DNA from: Acanthopleura granulata
Lineage: Eukaryota; Mollusca; Polyplacophora; Chitonida; Chitonidae
DNA length: 64,000 nt
Assembly (NCBI GenBank): GCA_016165875.1
Contig: JABBOT010000009.1
Span: 9,712,017 to 9,776,016 of the forward strand
Direction of reading: 5' to 3'
Below the pieces are notes generated by a model that was not told the origin of the DNA, searched no databases, and was given only the letters and a program-made list of their open reading frames with translations. How positions within the stretch are numbered: the first letter of the stretch is position 1; each line of letters starts with the position of its first letter. Below, one piece after another: positions 22,205 to 33,200 of the stretch. A program made the position numbers and the translations under genes.

Positions 22205-25200
22205 TCAAGGAGTGAATCCCTGGTTGTTGATAAAGGAACTGGCAGGGCTGACAGCATTATTAAACCTGCCGACGGGACTTGGAGATCGCACATTGCGGAA
22301 TTTTTGCTCCAGGATATTCTGGAAACACAAATGTAGGGGGTCGTTGAAATTGACAGAGGCGAGGCTGGAGCCTGATCCGTGACGTGTCAGCCTCCTGCGG
22401 TGAACAGGGGTCCTGGCAGGGGTTCCTCCTGGGGACCTGAAGATACAAAGATACACAGGTGAGCACAGAGACACATGGGCAAACATAAAGACACACATGT
22501 GAACACAAAGACACACAGGCCAGCACAAAGACACGCAGGTGGGCACAGAGAGTCACATGGGTGAGCACCAAGACACACAGGTGAGCACAAAGACACACTG
22601 GCAAACACAAAGACACACAGGTGAGCACAAAGACACATAGGTGAGCACAAAGATACAAAGGTGAACACAAAGACACAAAGGTGAACACAGAGACACACAG
22701 GTGAGCACAAAGATACAAAGGTAAACACAAAGACACAGGTAAGCACAAGGACACACAGATGAGCAGAGACACGTGAGCAGACAGACATACAGGTGAGCAA
22801 AACACATGCTGGTGAGCACAGAGACACACAGATGAACACAAGACACACAGCTGAGCACAAAACACAGTATACACCTCTCAGACAAAGGCCCTATCATTGT
22901 AAGTCTACCACACAGGCGAAGGTTATCAAGTCATTACACAAAATTGATTACTTATCAGATGCTATTCTGGTCTGTTACTGCACGAAGTGATTTTGATGAA
23001 AGAAGTAAACATTTGTTCAGATTTCATTGATATTTATGATATTACAAGAATGGATTTCAATTTACAGGAATCATCAAAATGGTTCCATTTTCTTCACTCA
23101 TTAATGCTGCTGTTATAGAGTAGAATAAAGGCCCTTAATAAAGTTTGTCCCTACATACATGAGGTTTTCAGTTCGACCATTAAATACCCAGTATTGTTGA
23201 AAAAAGATTGCAAAATTAAATTGAACTAAACTAGTAAAGACTGAAGTTCTATACCATGTCTTCCCAGCAATAAAATGCATTTTGTAATAGCAGGCATATT
23301 GGCATTAAAAGGGAATACATTTTCTGATCAGACAAAGGCAGGTAACTTAGTCATGGGCGACACATCAGGTCAAATACAATGCTTACTTGTCCAAACCTGT
23401 GGCCCTGAGCCGCTTCAGCGGATTGGAGGAGTTCAGTTCACTGTTCAGAGATGAGAGTGATGATGTGGAACATCCACCCACATTAGACCTGCAACACCAG
23501 TTGTGGCAAAGACAATGTTTCTTACAAATGTCACCAGCTGAGCACTGTATATAGGCATTACATCTTCATGACAGTTATGAGCTCATAGTGTTGAGAGGGA
23601 TTTGTCCTCGAAGGCCTAGGATTATCCAGGCTTTGAAATTAAGGCATCTCCTTTACATTTCTCCTTTTGTTTGTATCTCTCTCTGTATGTCTCCAACACA
23701 TCATATTCTGGATAAAATGAATGAATGACAACGAAACCCTGTGAAATAACATATTTATCAACAACTTTGAAGGACCTAATATCCGATCACGCCTGTATTT
23801 TCAAGCAGCCTTTCAGCATAAGCACAAAAATTCATGTGGAGATTCAAGGATACTTTACTAGGGGCTTATATTTTTTGGTGCGATTAAAGTATAATGCAAA
23901 GTGATTTTTAACATAGAACCAGAGTCTCTGATGAGACAGTGGCTCTACCGACTGAGACAAAATTATCATGGATTCCATTACAAAATAATGTACATATAAA
24001 GGACAATGGGACAATCAAAATTTGAAAATCATTACTTCAGAATATGTGGCTTGATTCACTTGTACCAAGTTTAGCTAAAATTTTCAAAAAACTGCAACAG
24101 TAATTGGCAGAATTTTGAAAGAAATCTTAACATGTGCTGTAGGAACAGACAGATGGACAACCAATCATCAGAAAATCGATACTATGAATTATGTATGTTG
24201 ATGTGGTCTACCCTTGAAACAAGCGTGATTGAAATCATACAAAAACTGTTGGAGTTGTCATGTTCTGAAAGAAATGTTAACATAGTGGATGAGGGGACAG
24301 GTACATGAACCACTGATCACCAAGATGGAAAATCGATACTTCAAATTATGTATCTTAATGTAGAATACACTTGAACTGAATCCTCCAAAAACTGTACGAG
24401 TTGTAGTGTTTTGAAAACATAAATATATTCTGGATGAACAGACAGACAGACAGACAACCAATCAAGGAAATGGGAAATCGATACTGTGAATTATGTATCT
24501 TGCTGTAGTAGAGCTAAACATCAAGTATTTCCTAGGATATATAGCAAACTACACTCTTTCAAGGACTTTTAAGACCTTGAAAACAGCTAAACAAAACCCC
24601 AGTATTTTCAGAACTATCAAGGACCAGTGAAAACCATGTCATGAATGAATGATCATGGCTTAATCCCACTTCACAATCTATTGCAGTCATATCATGGCGA
24701 TTCTACACAGGAGTTTTATAAGATCACATATTTTCTCATACATGGATGAACCTACCTCAGAGCTCTTATAACATGAGTTTTCTTTGGTTCACCAGAACTG
24801 TTACAACAAGTTGCAGACATCTGAAATCACACACAAAAATACACACAACATTTCGCTCACTCAGCTTCACACAATTCCACCATCCCCAAAAAGCAGACAA
24901 AAATAGTTACATTTTTAATTCATTTGGTCAAATGGTTAACAAAAAAGTTTAGCTTTCTAGGTGTGCAAAGAATAATGCTCTTCTAAACCTGAATATGTCT
25001 TAAATAATTAGGCCATCATTAAAAATATATTTGCTGAGCATTACCTGACCAAATATTTTTTTTTTTAGATACCAGAAGTTTCCGGTTTTTTTTTTCCTTC
25101 CAATGTTTCATTCCTTTAAAATCCCTTTTTTCATATCATTTTTATCAAAGATATCCCAGTTAAAATTTTATCTTATAGCATCATGTTACTTACAACAAAG

Positions 25201-28200
25201 AATTCTTAATGATGGCCTGCCAGTGACAAGATAGCCACTTACCAGTGCATTTCTGTCTTTGAGTGGTGTCCTAACAAGACGAGATATCGGAGTGAGGGAA
25301 GGGGTGCCCTCAGGGAGGTAGGCTGGGGGAGGAGGGGGTGGGGGTGGTACAGGTGGCAAAGTGTTGGTTGGGACAATGTGAGCTACAGGGATAGGACAGT
25401 TCTCATCCTGATGTCCACCAATTTGGCCACGCTTCTCCGCCAAACGCTTGGACATCCTACGACCTTTTGTTTCTGAAGCAGAAGTAAAGTAATAATCAGT
25501 CAAAATGGTCTATTTATTTATTTATTTGATTGGTGTCTTATGCCATACTCAAGAATATTTCACTTGTATGATGGCAGCCAGCAATATGGTGGGTGGAAAC
25601 CGGGCAGAGCCCAGGGGAAGCCCATGACAAGTCGGAGGCTGCTGGCTGACCTTCACAAGTACAGCCAAAGAGAAAGCCAGCATGAACTGAACTTGAACTC
25701 ACAGCGACTGCATTGGTAAAAGGCATAAGGTCATGACGCTTTTTTCTGGAGATTTTGATAAGTGCTTTCTCATTCTCTCGTAAGACTCAAAGTAAATTTC
25801 TTTAAAATCCCTATCTTTTTCATTAGCCTGTAGCCAAAAAAAAAAAATTTTCCTACCAACCCATCGTATTTTTTTCCGAAAGGTATGGGTCACCTATACC
25901 CACAAAGAATTTTTAAAAAGAAGTCTCATATCAGATGGCTTGTCCCATTCTTGGGTGGTCTTATTATTCTCAAGACCCAGGATCACGAAGCTGTCTTAGA
26001 CTTAAGTCAGACTTAGTCTTAACTTCAAAAAGGTCTATTGGATCAAAATTGTGACTTACATCAGGAATATTTATCTTTATATGAAATGCTGTGTTGGATG
26101 TCCATGACTATCTTGAAAAACAGTGTTTGACTTCTAACATACATAGTAACACAAGTTAAGACTAAGTCTGACTTGAGTCTAAGACAGTTCGTGATCCTGG
26201 GGTCAGGGGCCTGTTTTACGAAGTGGGTGTAACGCTACGTCAAACGTAACTACCATGGCAACGTATCTCTACAGTATGCTTTGTCATGACAGTTATGTCT
26301 GACATAACTTTAAGTCCTCCTCTTCATAAGACGCACCCCAGGAGAAGAAGTTGTAAGTTTTGCACATGACCCTACCCAGAACGGAACCACAGCCAATCGC
26401 TTACAAGACAAACACCCTCAACCATCACATTTTATATCAGAGACCAAAAATAAAGCCATGTAAATATGTGAATGGGTTACCTTGTGAATAGTTGAAGACT
26501 TTAGTCATGCTAGTTTTGAGCTTGGTGACTTTGTGGTCGAGCTCCTCTGAGGACAGCTGACTACCTGGGTAAACACCGCCAGTAAACATGGACACCATCT
26601 TCACCTGAGTACAGAGAATATAATAACAATTCAATGTCAACTAGGAACATGCTAGTCACCCCCAAACATGTTTTCTTATTTCTACAGAACATTTTGTCCT
26701 CCTTTTCCCTATAAAATCATTCATAAAATTGTTACCATTTTGACTGTTACAACAAATGGGCAATATTTCAAGGGTGACATTTATGTGACATGTGTAACTC
26801 AAAACTTTTAATTTACTTATTTTTCACTTTTGCTATGGTGAACAGATTTATTGGTGGAAGAAACTGGACTGCCCAGGGTCAACTTCGGCAAGTAGACACC
26901 ATCCTCTAGGAAGACCAGAGGTCATCAGCCAACATCAAACTGTGCCAACAGTCATGCGAGCACCGTCAAAAGCTTGTTGTCAACCCAAGAACAGTGAAAG
27001 GCTTTTTTACTGCTAAACCTGCAGCAAAGATGTATTGGTTAAGAATTTCACTGACCTTCAAATAAGACAAAACGCCTGCCTCTGCCTGCTCATCTTGCTT
27101 GCGCTTTTGTAGAATTTTGCCGTAGGCTTCTGGATTTTTCTCAATGTATGCCATTAATTCCTGGAACAAAAAGGATATAGCAATATGTATTTAGTATCTT
27201 CTCCGTTCTTAAATATGAAATGATCTTGTAAGGTCTGTTTACACATTTTGTGAGTTCATATAACAGTTTATACAGATTAAACTAGCAGAATTGAGACAGG
27301 AACTATTTTAAATTAGCTGTATGTTCATTGGTTTCCACTTTCTCATTGTGGTAACAACTATGATAAATATCAGAAAATTGAGTTTCAGACTAATTTTGTA
27401 ATGAATTTTCATGACATAAATTGAGTTTTCGATACATTTTGACCAAACATATTGAGTCTTCTGACTGTTCAAATTGAGTTTCTAAAAAGAAATTGGCTAG
27501 AAAAAACCCTGACGTTCCAAGCTGTAAGGTCACCCTGAAAAAATTATGAATGAAGTGCAAATAACAAATGGAGTATAAGTTGCGAATCTAGTGTAAATTG
27601 TGAATTACATGTACATGGAATCAGGTTACCCAACGTATTTTTTAATCTGAGTGTCAAAAGAACAGGTACAGTTTATTCATGTAAGACAATAAACAGAGGG
27701 TAGCTCATAAAAAGAAGTACAGAATGGGTTGGTCACTTGATGGAGTTGTCCGAGTACTTTACATCCATTATTTACAGTATTGGCCCACCCACTGATTACA
27801 TATCAGCAATAAAGCTTATTGTTTTATGCAGGTTGAGATCTCTGAATAATGGATTTTGATCATTTTCATACATGCTACAAGAAAATAAAAGGATATCACA
27901 TTTGCTCTTCATCAATAAAATAAAGAATTCTGACAGAAAACATGTCATATGTTAGCTCTAGTGGACTTAACCATAGATTATTACCCATAGAGGCTAAGCC
28001 CTAGATCCTTTCTACTGCCTGCAGCTGTATTTTACCAACATACTGTGCTGTCCCTCTCAGTTTGATGTTGGCATCAAAAAAACATTTATTTCCATAGACC
28101 TACATGTCTAAGCTATTTCTTGTCCTATGTTGTCCTGTCGCACAGCCTCTAGTAAATGCGCACAGGTACAAAACTCCTCGAAGGTAGATCCAAAGGATCT

Positions 28201-28777
28201 AGGGCTTAGCTTCTATAGATAAGCCTGCTAGAGCTAGTCATATGTATACAATATTGAAACACTGTGAAAATGGTTCACTATTTAAATATTAAAAAGACAA
28301 TGGGTTCAATACTTCATCTGATAAAAGGATCAACCAATACACTGGCTGGGCAAAAGAAGACAGGCACCTCAACACTCAGTAAAGAAGTTGGGGGGTTTCT
28401 TGCAAACTCTGCCATATATACTTATGATTATGGCAGGCCAGGCAACATTTTGATTAATAACAAGTTGGATACAACAAATTTGACAGAAGTTAGGGTACAA
28501 ACAAGTGACATTCACATTGCAGATGGCTGCCATTTTTTTAGTCAAAATGACAACATATTGCATGGCTGGTTGATAAATTTGCTTGAGCACCAATCATTTA
28601 ACCCACAGCGACAGGCATACCGTTTCCCGATTTCCTTACCTCAAGGGCTTTCTCTGTTTCTGTGGCTGTCTGTTCTTCATATTCTTCTTCGGTCAGTTTG
28701 GCACAGAATGTCTGAGTAAGCTGAGCAGGCTCATCAAACTCATCAATACTGATTATTGAATGGTCATTCTCTGACAT
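22205..28777 (-). CDS. PRR11: PRR11-like proline-rich protein, seven coding exons, 331 aa
   Basis: Coding exons on the minus strand are 28777-28640, 27160-27056, 26604-26481, 25472-25243, 24820-24756, 23488-23387 and 22436-22205. All introns are GT-AG and the phases close to 996 nt with the stop. The protein is acidic at the N-terminus, then helical (residues about 30-120, one stretch starting SSEELDHKV). It has a proline run at 162-172, a Ser-rich part, and a C-terminal block RLRATGLDKSPGGTPARTP (SPGGTP at 256-261), followed by QKFRNVRSPSP. Human PRR11 (360 aa) has the same order: proline run, basic-hydrophobic stretch, SPGGTP, then a KFQ...RSPTP tail. PRR11 is tied to cell-cycle progression and actin/chromatin organisation. 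The Ser/Thr-Pro sites suggest CDK-type phosphorylation. The N-terminal half is not clearly similar, so the name rests on the C-terminus. The 5' UTR exon was not resolved. Confidence 0.6.
22440..22862. repeat. Minisatellite, unit about 18-20 bp, about 20 copies
   Basis: The unit GGTGAGCACAAAGACACACA varies slightly and repeats through the intron directly next to the last exon of the PRR11-like gene. It begins only a few bases from the splice acceptor at 22437-22439. Long minus-strand frames rich in Cys, Leu and Val cross it and are artefacts. Confidence 0.9.
24030..24515. repeat. Satellite-like tandem repeat, unit about 155-165 bp, about three copies
   Basis: Blocks such as AAAATCGATACT, GAATTATGTAT, AAAACTG...GTTGTAGTGTT and GAACAGACAGA...ACAACCAATCA recur three times in order at about 160-bp spacing. 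The array lies in an intron of the PRR11-like gene. Confidence 0.7.
25511..25740 (-). repeat. SINE family A, near full length
   Basis: The tail TTTATTTATTTATTTGATTG, the core and the B-box region (GAACTTGAACTCACAGCG) are visible. It is inserted in the PRR11-like intron just upstream of the exon at 25243-25472, in sense orientation relative to the gene. Confidence 0.9.
25976..26201. mobile_element. MITE, family alpha, terminal inverted repeats about 48 bp
   Basis: The left arm 25976-26025 and right arm 26153-26201 are near-perfect inverted repeats sharing CTGTCTTAGACT and AGTCAGACTTAGTCTTAACT, with only a few mismatches. The central 127 bp has no coding content. A diverged second copy lies at 14170-14406. 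I could not fix a target-site duplication. Confidence 0.8.
26213..26341. mobile_element. Short palindromic element, family beta
   Basis: The left half (GTTTTACGAAGTGGGTGTAA...) and the right half (...CTCTTCATAAGACGCACCCC) are imperfect inverted repeats, roughly two-thirds identical by eye over about 60 bp. It lies directly against the alpha-family MITE, as in a nested cluster. Confidence 0.55.
26840..26912 (+). repeat. Interspersed repeat family C fragment
   Basis: The fragment reads GGTGGAAGAAACTGGACTGC, then CAGGGTCAACTTCGGCAAGT. It is degenerate but matches the other family C blocks. Confidence 0.4.
27953..28236. mobile_element. MITE with long inverted repeats and 8-9 bp target-site duplication
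   Basis: The element is flanked by direct repeats GTCATATGT at 27944-27952 and 28237-28245. Its ends begin TAGCTCTAG and are inverted repeats over about 55 bp with gaps, both containing AAGCCCTAGATCC. An 8-bp duplication is typical of hAT-superfamily insertions; the ninth base may match by chance. There is no transposase, so this is non-autonomous. It lies in the first resolved intron of the PRR11-like gene. Confidence 0.8.
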
Positions 28778-30213
28778 GATGCTGAAACACAGAACACAGT
28801 GATTGAAATTTAAAGTAAAGTGATGTTGTAAATGAGTGGTTAAACTTCTATCAATCAAAAAAAAACAAAAAAAACCAGTAAAACGGACATTACAAACAAA
28901 GGGCATTTAATAATCTGCAGCTATAGGATGTATAAAGGGATGAAAGATTACCGACAGCTGGTCACATCTTTCAGGTATGAGAACTGAGTTGTTTTCAACT
29001 CAAAGGCTGAGTCTCTTGACACATGTATTCTTAACCTCTGAACACCTGCATAATAAACGACATTGGTATACATGTATTGACAGACCTGGACTATAAGTAG
29101 ATAAGAGTGGGAGTTGTGAAGACAAGGTTAGTGCCTTTCTTTATCGCTGACCCACTTTTCCGATGTTCATTCTGAAAAAGATGAACTCAGCAACTTTGGC
29201 TGTCCGCTGTTGGAAGGAAAATCCCATATCCGCTTCACTACTTTGGTTTACTGACTCGGTTTGAAACTAGTTCCACGAGTGAAGATGACAGCAGATTTAA
29301 CAAAGTACCACCGTACCGAGCAGCTGAGCCACACTGGTGCGGTTATTTTCAAATCGGTGTACTGGCCAGTTCTGAACCGATTTGGAAGACACATCGCACA
29401 TCTTCGTTCTACGTGCTTCTACAAAGAACCCTGTAGGCCTATACTTCTATGATAATGTTTAAATGCTCTTCCAAGACCTGAATTATATAGTAGTTCACCA
29501 AGTCGAACATTCCACAATTATTCCTCGGCAATGTAGGCAGATAGTGTTTCAACATTTAGCAGAAGTAAACTTTCACGAGAACTGGACACCGGATGCTGTG
29601 TTACAGAGTTAGTGAACCAGACGGTTTAAAACCTCGACCATTTCTCAGCCAACAGACCACACCACATGAGACGATTTTCTACAAATTCAATTCATGATAA
29701 CTGTACCTAGTTTTGAAAACCAGCGAAGACAATAACAACCTGGAAGAACTGCAGAAGCCCAAAATCCACAGAAAGTTTTCTATCTAAAACTTTTCGAATT
29801 TCGCTGTTCTCGCGATCTCTCGACTGTTCTCGCATCACCTGGACATCCGGGGAACTCGGAAACGGGATCGCCATATTGAGCAATTTCTCAGGGAAGTGTC
29901 CCTGGGTGCGATTCGGTGACTTTTAAAAAGTGATATACAGGGCGCTTGGGGGAAGAAAACCCCCGAACGCTATTGCTTTTCAAGCATCAAAACTTTCTGA
30001 ACTTTGCCATAGGCGTTTAAAAGTCTGTTGTTCAGTGATATTTTTTTTCTTTGGTCGTGTGAAATCATGGAGTGCTGAAAATGTCGGTTCAGACGTGTGA
30101 TAGTTGCTTCTCTACTTGCGGGTTGACCGTTTCGGTTGGTGCATACGACAGCTTTGAAGCCGGCGGACGGCTGAGGGGGGTAGTGGATGATAGAGGAGGA
30201 GACATCTGGAGAA
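28778..30213. promoter_or_regulatory. Shared head-to-head promoter region of the PRR11-like gene and RNF10
   Basis: The two start codons face away from each other 1436 bp apart, so both transcription starts and 5' UTRs lie here. No TATA box is evident. At 29808-29815 the sequence TCTCGCGA matches the core of the TCTCGCGAGA element of TATA-less bidirectional promoters. At 29870-29877 the minus strand reads AATATGGCGA, like the ATGGCG core of YY1 sites. The region 29.8-30.2 kb is richer in CG dinucleotides than its surroundings. The 5' exon of the PRR11-like gene splices to the acceptor just before 28777, but its donor was not found. Confidence 0.5.
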
Positions 30214-33200
30214 ATGGACAGGAAAAACTCGAATCGAACGCCTTCAGTTCCGCCCAAATCCAGTGGGTGTCAAGAACCTAAGAAATCAGGTACGAAAATG
30301 TCCTAAAAATTAAACGTCAAGCAGAGTGTCACAGTTAGTCACTATGGGGTACCAATACCAGATCTGAGATCAGATTTGGTATGGGTATCGAGTCTTGATG
30401 TAGGTTAAGCCCAACATATGCACAGACAGACAGATAGATGTATATGTTAGCAAATGAAAACGAACAAAAATGAGGATTGCAAAACTTAGTAGTTCTGTAA
30501 ATGGTGCAAGAAAGAATACTGAGATGAAATATGTGGTGTCACTGAACGATGTCGTGTTGCCAATGCCAGGGTGCATTTTGAATGTTACTGTTGATGACGT
30601 GCATTATGAAATACATGCCTCACGATCGCCTCCACATTAGGAGATAGGCAAACGCGAAAGTTGTGTTATAATTAGTTGTACTGTCCAAGGAAGAATAATT
30701 TTCTTATCACAGACACTGTTGCAAAATGTCTTTCCGGGTGCGTGTGTGAATGACAAGTACAGCATCTTATCCTTGTGTGTTTTATATCCTGTTTCAGAGA
30801 ATGGCAATGGTGGCAGGTACACTCGCCACAAGAAGCGAGAGCCCCAAGGTGCACGTCCCAGACAAGACAATGGGGTTGTGCGCAAACCCACTCCGCAAAA
30901 GAGTAGAGCCTCGACTGATAAGCGACCTAGATCTAGAGGGATTTTCGGTGATAGGCAAAGGGAAGAGGTGAGCATATTGGCTGTGTGTTTAGGTATGTTG
31001 TTCTAGGCCACAAGGGGTCGATTTGTGTGGATGCTGTTCCCGTTCAGCAGCATTAAGCTAGTGAAGTGTGTTCGAATTTTAGACCTTGCTGCTCATTGGT
31101 GACGTACGGCAGAGCTTTTCTGACCTCGGTTGAGGTACTGTAAATGCACCACTTCCTTCATTATTAAAAATACCAAGTATTGGCTTGTTTTGCTTTATAA
31201 ATACACAGTGGAATGAATATATTTAGCGTCCGTGTCTTTACCAGTACTTTTGATAGGTTGCACTCCAGTGGTGCTTGTTCTTGGGGACTTTTACTGAACA
31301 CTATTTGAGCCAAAAAGAAAATTGATAAATGACATGTCTGAAGGGTACAAGTGGTTGTTTGCAGAAAGCTTAGTCAGACATAATGAGATTATGACGTTCT
31401 CTGCGGCACACCCTGGATTCAGGCCTTAACATAAGAGGCGATTGAACTGGCCAGTCGCCGGTTGGTGGCAGATAGCTAAATTTATTTTAAATATAGCTGC
31501 CAGGGATGGCGATGCCGAGGTTCAAGCCAGTAGGGCCTGTAATTGCATGTCTGTAACGTTTCTTTTGTTACATTGGCACATATACAGTAGATGTGCAGCC
31601 CTGTGCATTCGGAGATTTTAAATCTTCCTTCTGTAATGGTTTTCATTCACGTTACCTGCAGATATGGGGTTAATTGCGTTTTCCAAACTTCCATTTCAAT
31701 TTGGGCAGAAGTTTGCATCGCAGGAAAGAAATAAGACCAGATGTGTGATTAGGACGTAATACTATGTCGGGTAGCATACTTGCAATATTTGTACATTCAT
31801 CCTAAACACGAATGCATTGTAGATGCATTATATGTCATATAGACGCATATGTGCCGAATATAGTATTTTTGTCTTGCCACTTTAGACACAGAAGTTTTTC
31901 AGTTTTGTAACTTGCAAAAATGGCACTCTTTTTTGCTGTATACTACTTGCCTTTTGCTGACGTCACTTCCGATTATGTCAGATTTGTCTCCATGCCTTGG
32001 GATAATGTTAGGCCTTATGGCTGTGTCTTGTCTCTAACATCATTGGTTATGGAGATACACCCACTTCCAATTTTGATGACATCACTTATGGTTTTTCCAA
32101 AATTTGCATATTCGAAATCAGCGTCCTAAACTGCATGGGAGGAAACTATTTCAGACAGTAAAATTTGTAAGAATTTAAAGAATATTTTGAAAACAAAAAA
32201 CATTTTTTTGTCTCTGATAATTTCACCTACTAGCAAGCTTGAACAGTTTTCAACACAAAAAGTCCTTATTACCCTGAAGGTGCCTAGGCCTTGTGCAACT
32301 GCAGTTTGAATTTAAGCTCAGTTACATCAGCCCTTCTGGAGAAGATGTTTAAAGATTTTCATCCAAGTGCAATGTGGCTGCCATGTGAGAAGCTTCCAGA
32401 AGTGTAGGTGCAAAACTTCAGGTCTGTAGCTAAAACATACTGACATTTCAGAACTGTCCAACATGCCACTTTCTCTAGAAACACAGGACAAAAGTGCCAA
32501 TAATAATAATAATAATCTGAACAAAAACAGTAGCGATTCAAGCCTGATTGGGTTGCACCTCTGATTGTAAGAAAGTCCGTCAGACCTCTAAGCCAGTTTA
32601 AGTAGAAAATTACTTATCATCGATGTCGGTAACTGACATAAAAATGGCTGCTGTCATCAATGAGGGTAGACTGCTATTTAATGCGACCTATGATTTTCTC
32701 AATGAAAATTGCGTGACTAGTGAGATGTCTTGTTTCATAATCCCAAATAAAAGCAAATGCCCAAACTTCTTAGAACCTCACAAGTAGGGTGAAAAGTGAC
32801 CTCAACAAAGCCTCAAACTGCAATCAAGCAATCAAAAACGCTTTTACATAATGCCATTGAAGGCTAAGTTTATCATTCTAGGCACTGATAGTGACAGTTA
32901 TAGAACTAAACCACAATGCAAAATATGTGTGATGATACTGTCTGCAGTGTATGCAGTTAACGTAATGAGTGACGTGATACACAGAATATATAATGTAATG
33001 TATTGATTAACAAACACTCTTCGGAAGTTAAAATCAATCAAACAGTATTGTTAAAAACAGCACATATATGTGACATTCTCTGTGCGATGAACGAAGATAA
33101 CATACAGTTTGTAAAATGTTGGAGCCCTCTATCTGTACAAGGATTGCGGATATATGTAACAGAAATTAAGACATGGTAGTATCCTTCACTCTTATCAGGT

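Noticed and set aside
22205..22897. Long minus-strand frames of 114-204 codons rich in Cys, Leu, Ser and Val
   Set aside because: They run through an 18-20 bp minisatellite, which keeps several frames open at once. Only the part from 22436 to 22205 is a real exon.
28264..28719. 151-codon plus-strand frame
   Set aside because: Its end is antisense to the first coding exon of the PRR11-like gene, and the rest has no recognised motif or splice signal.
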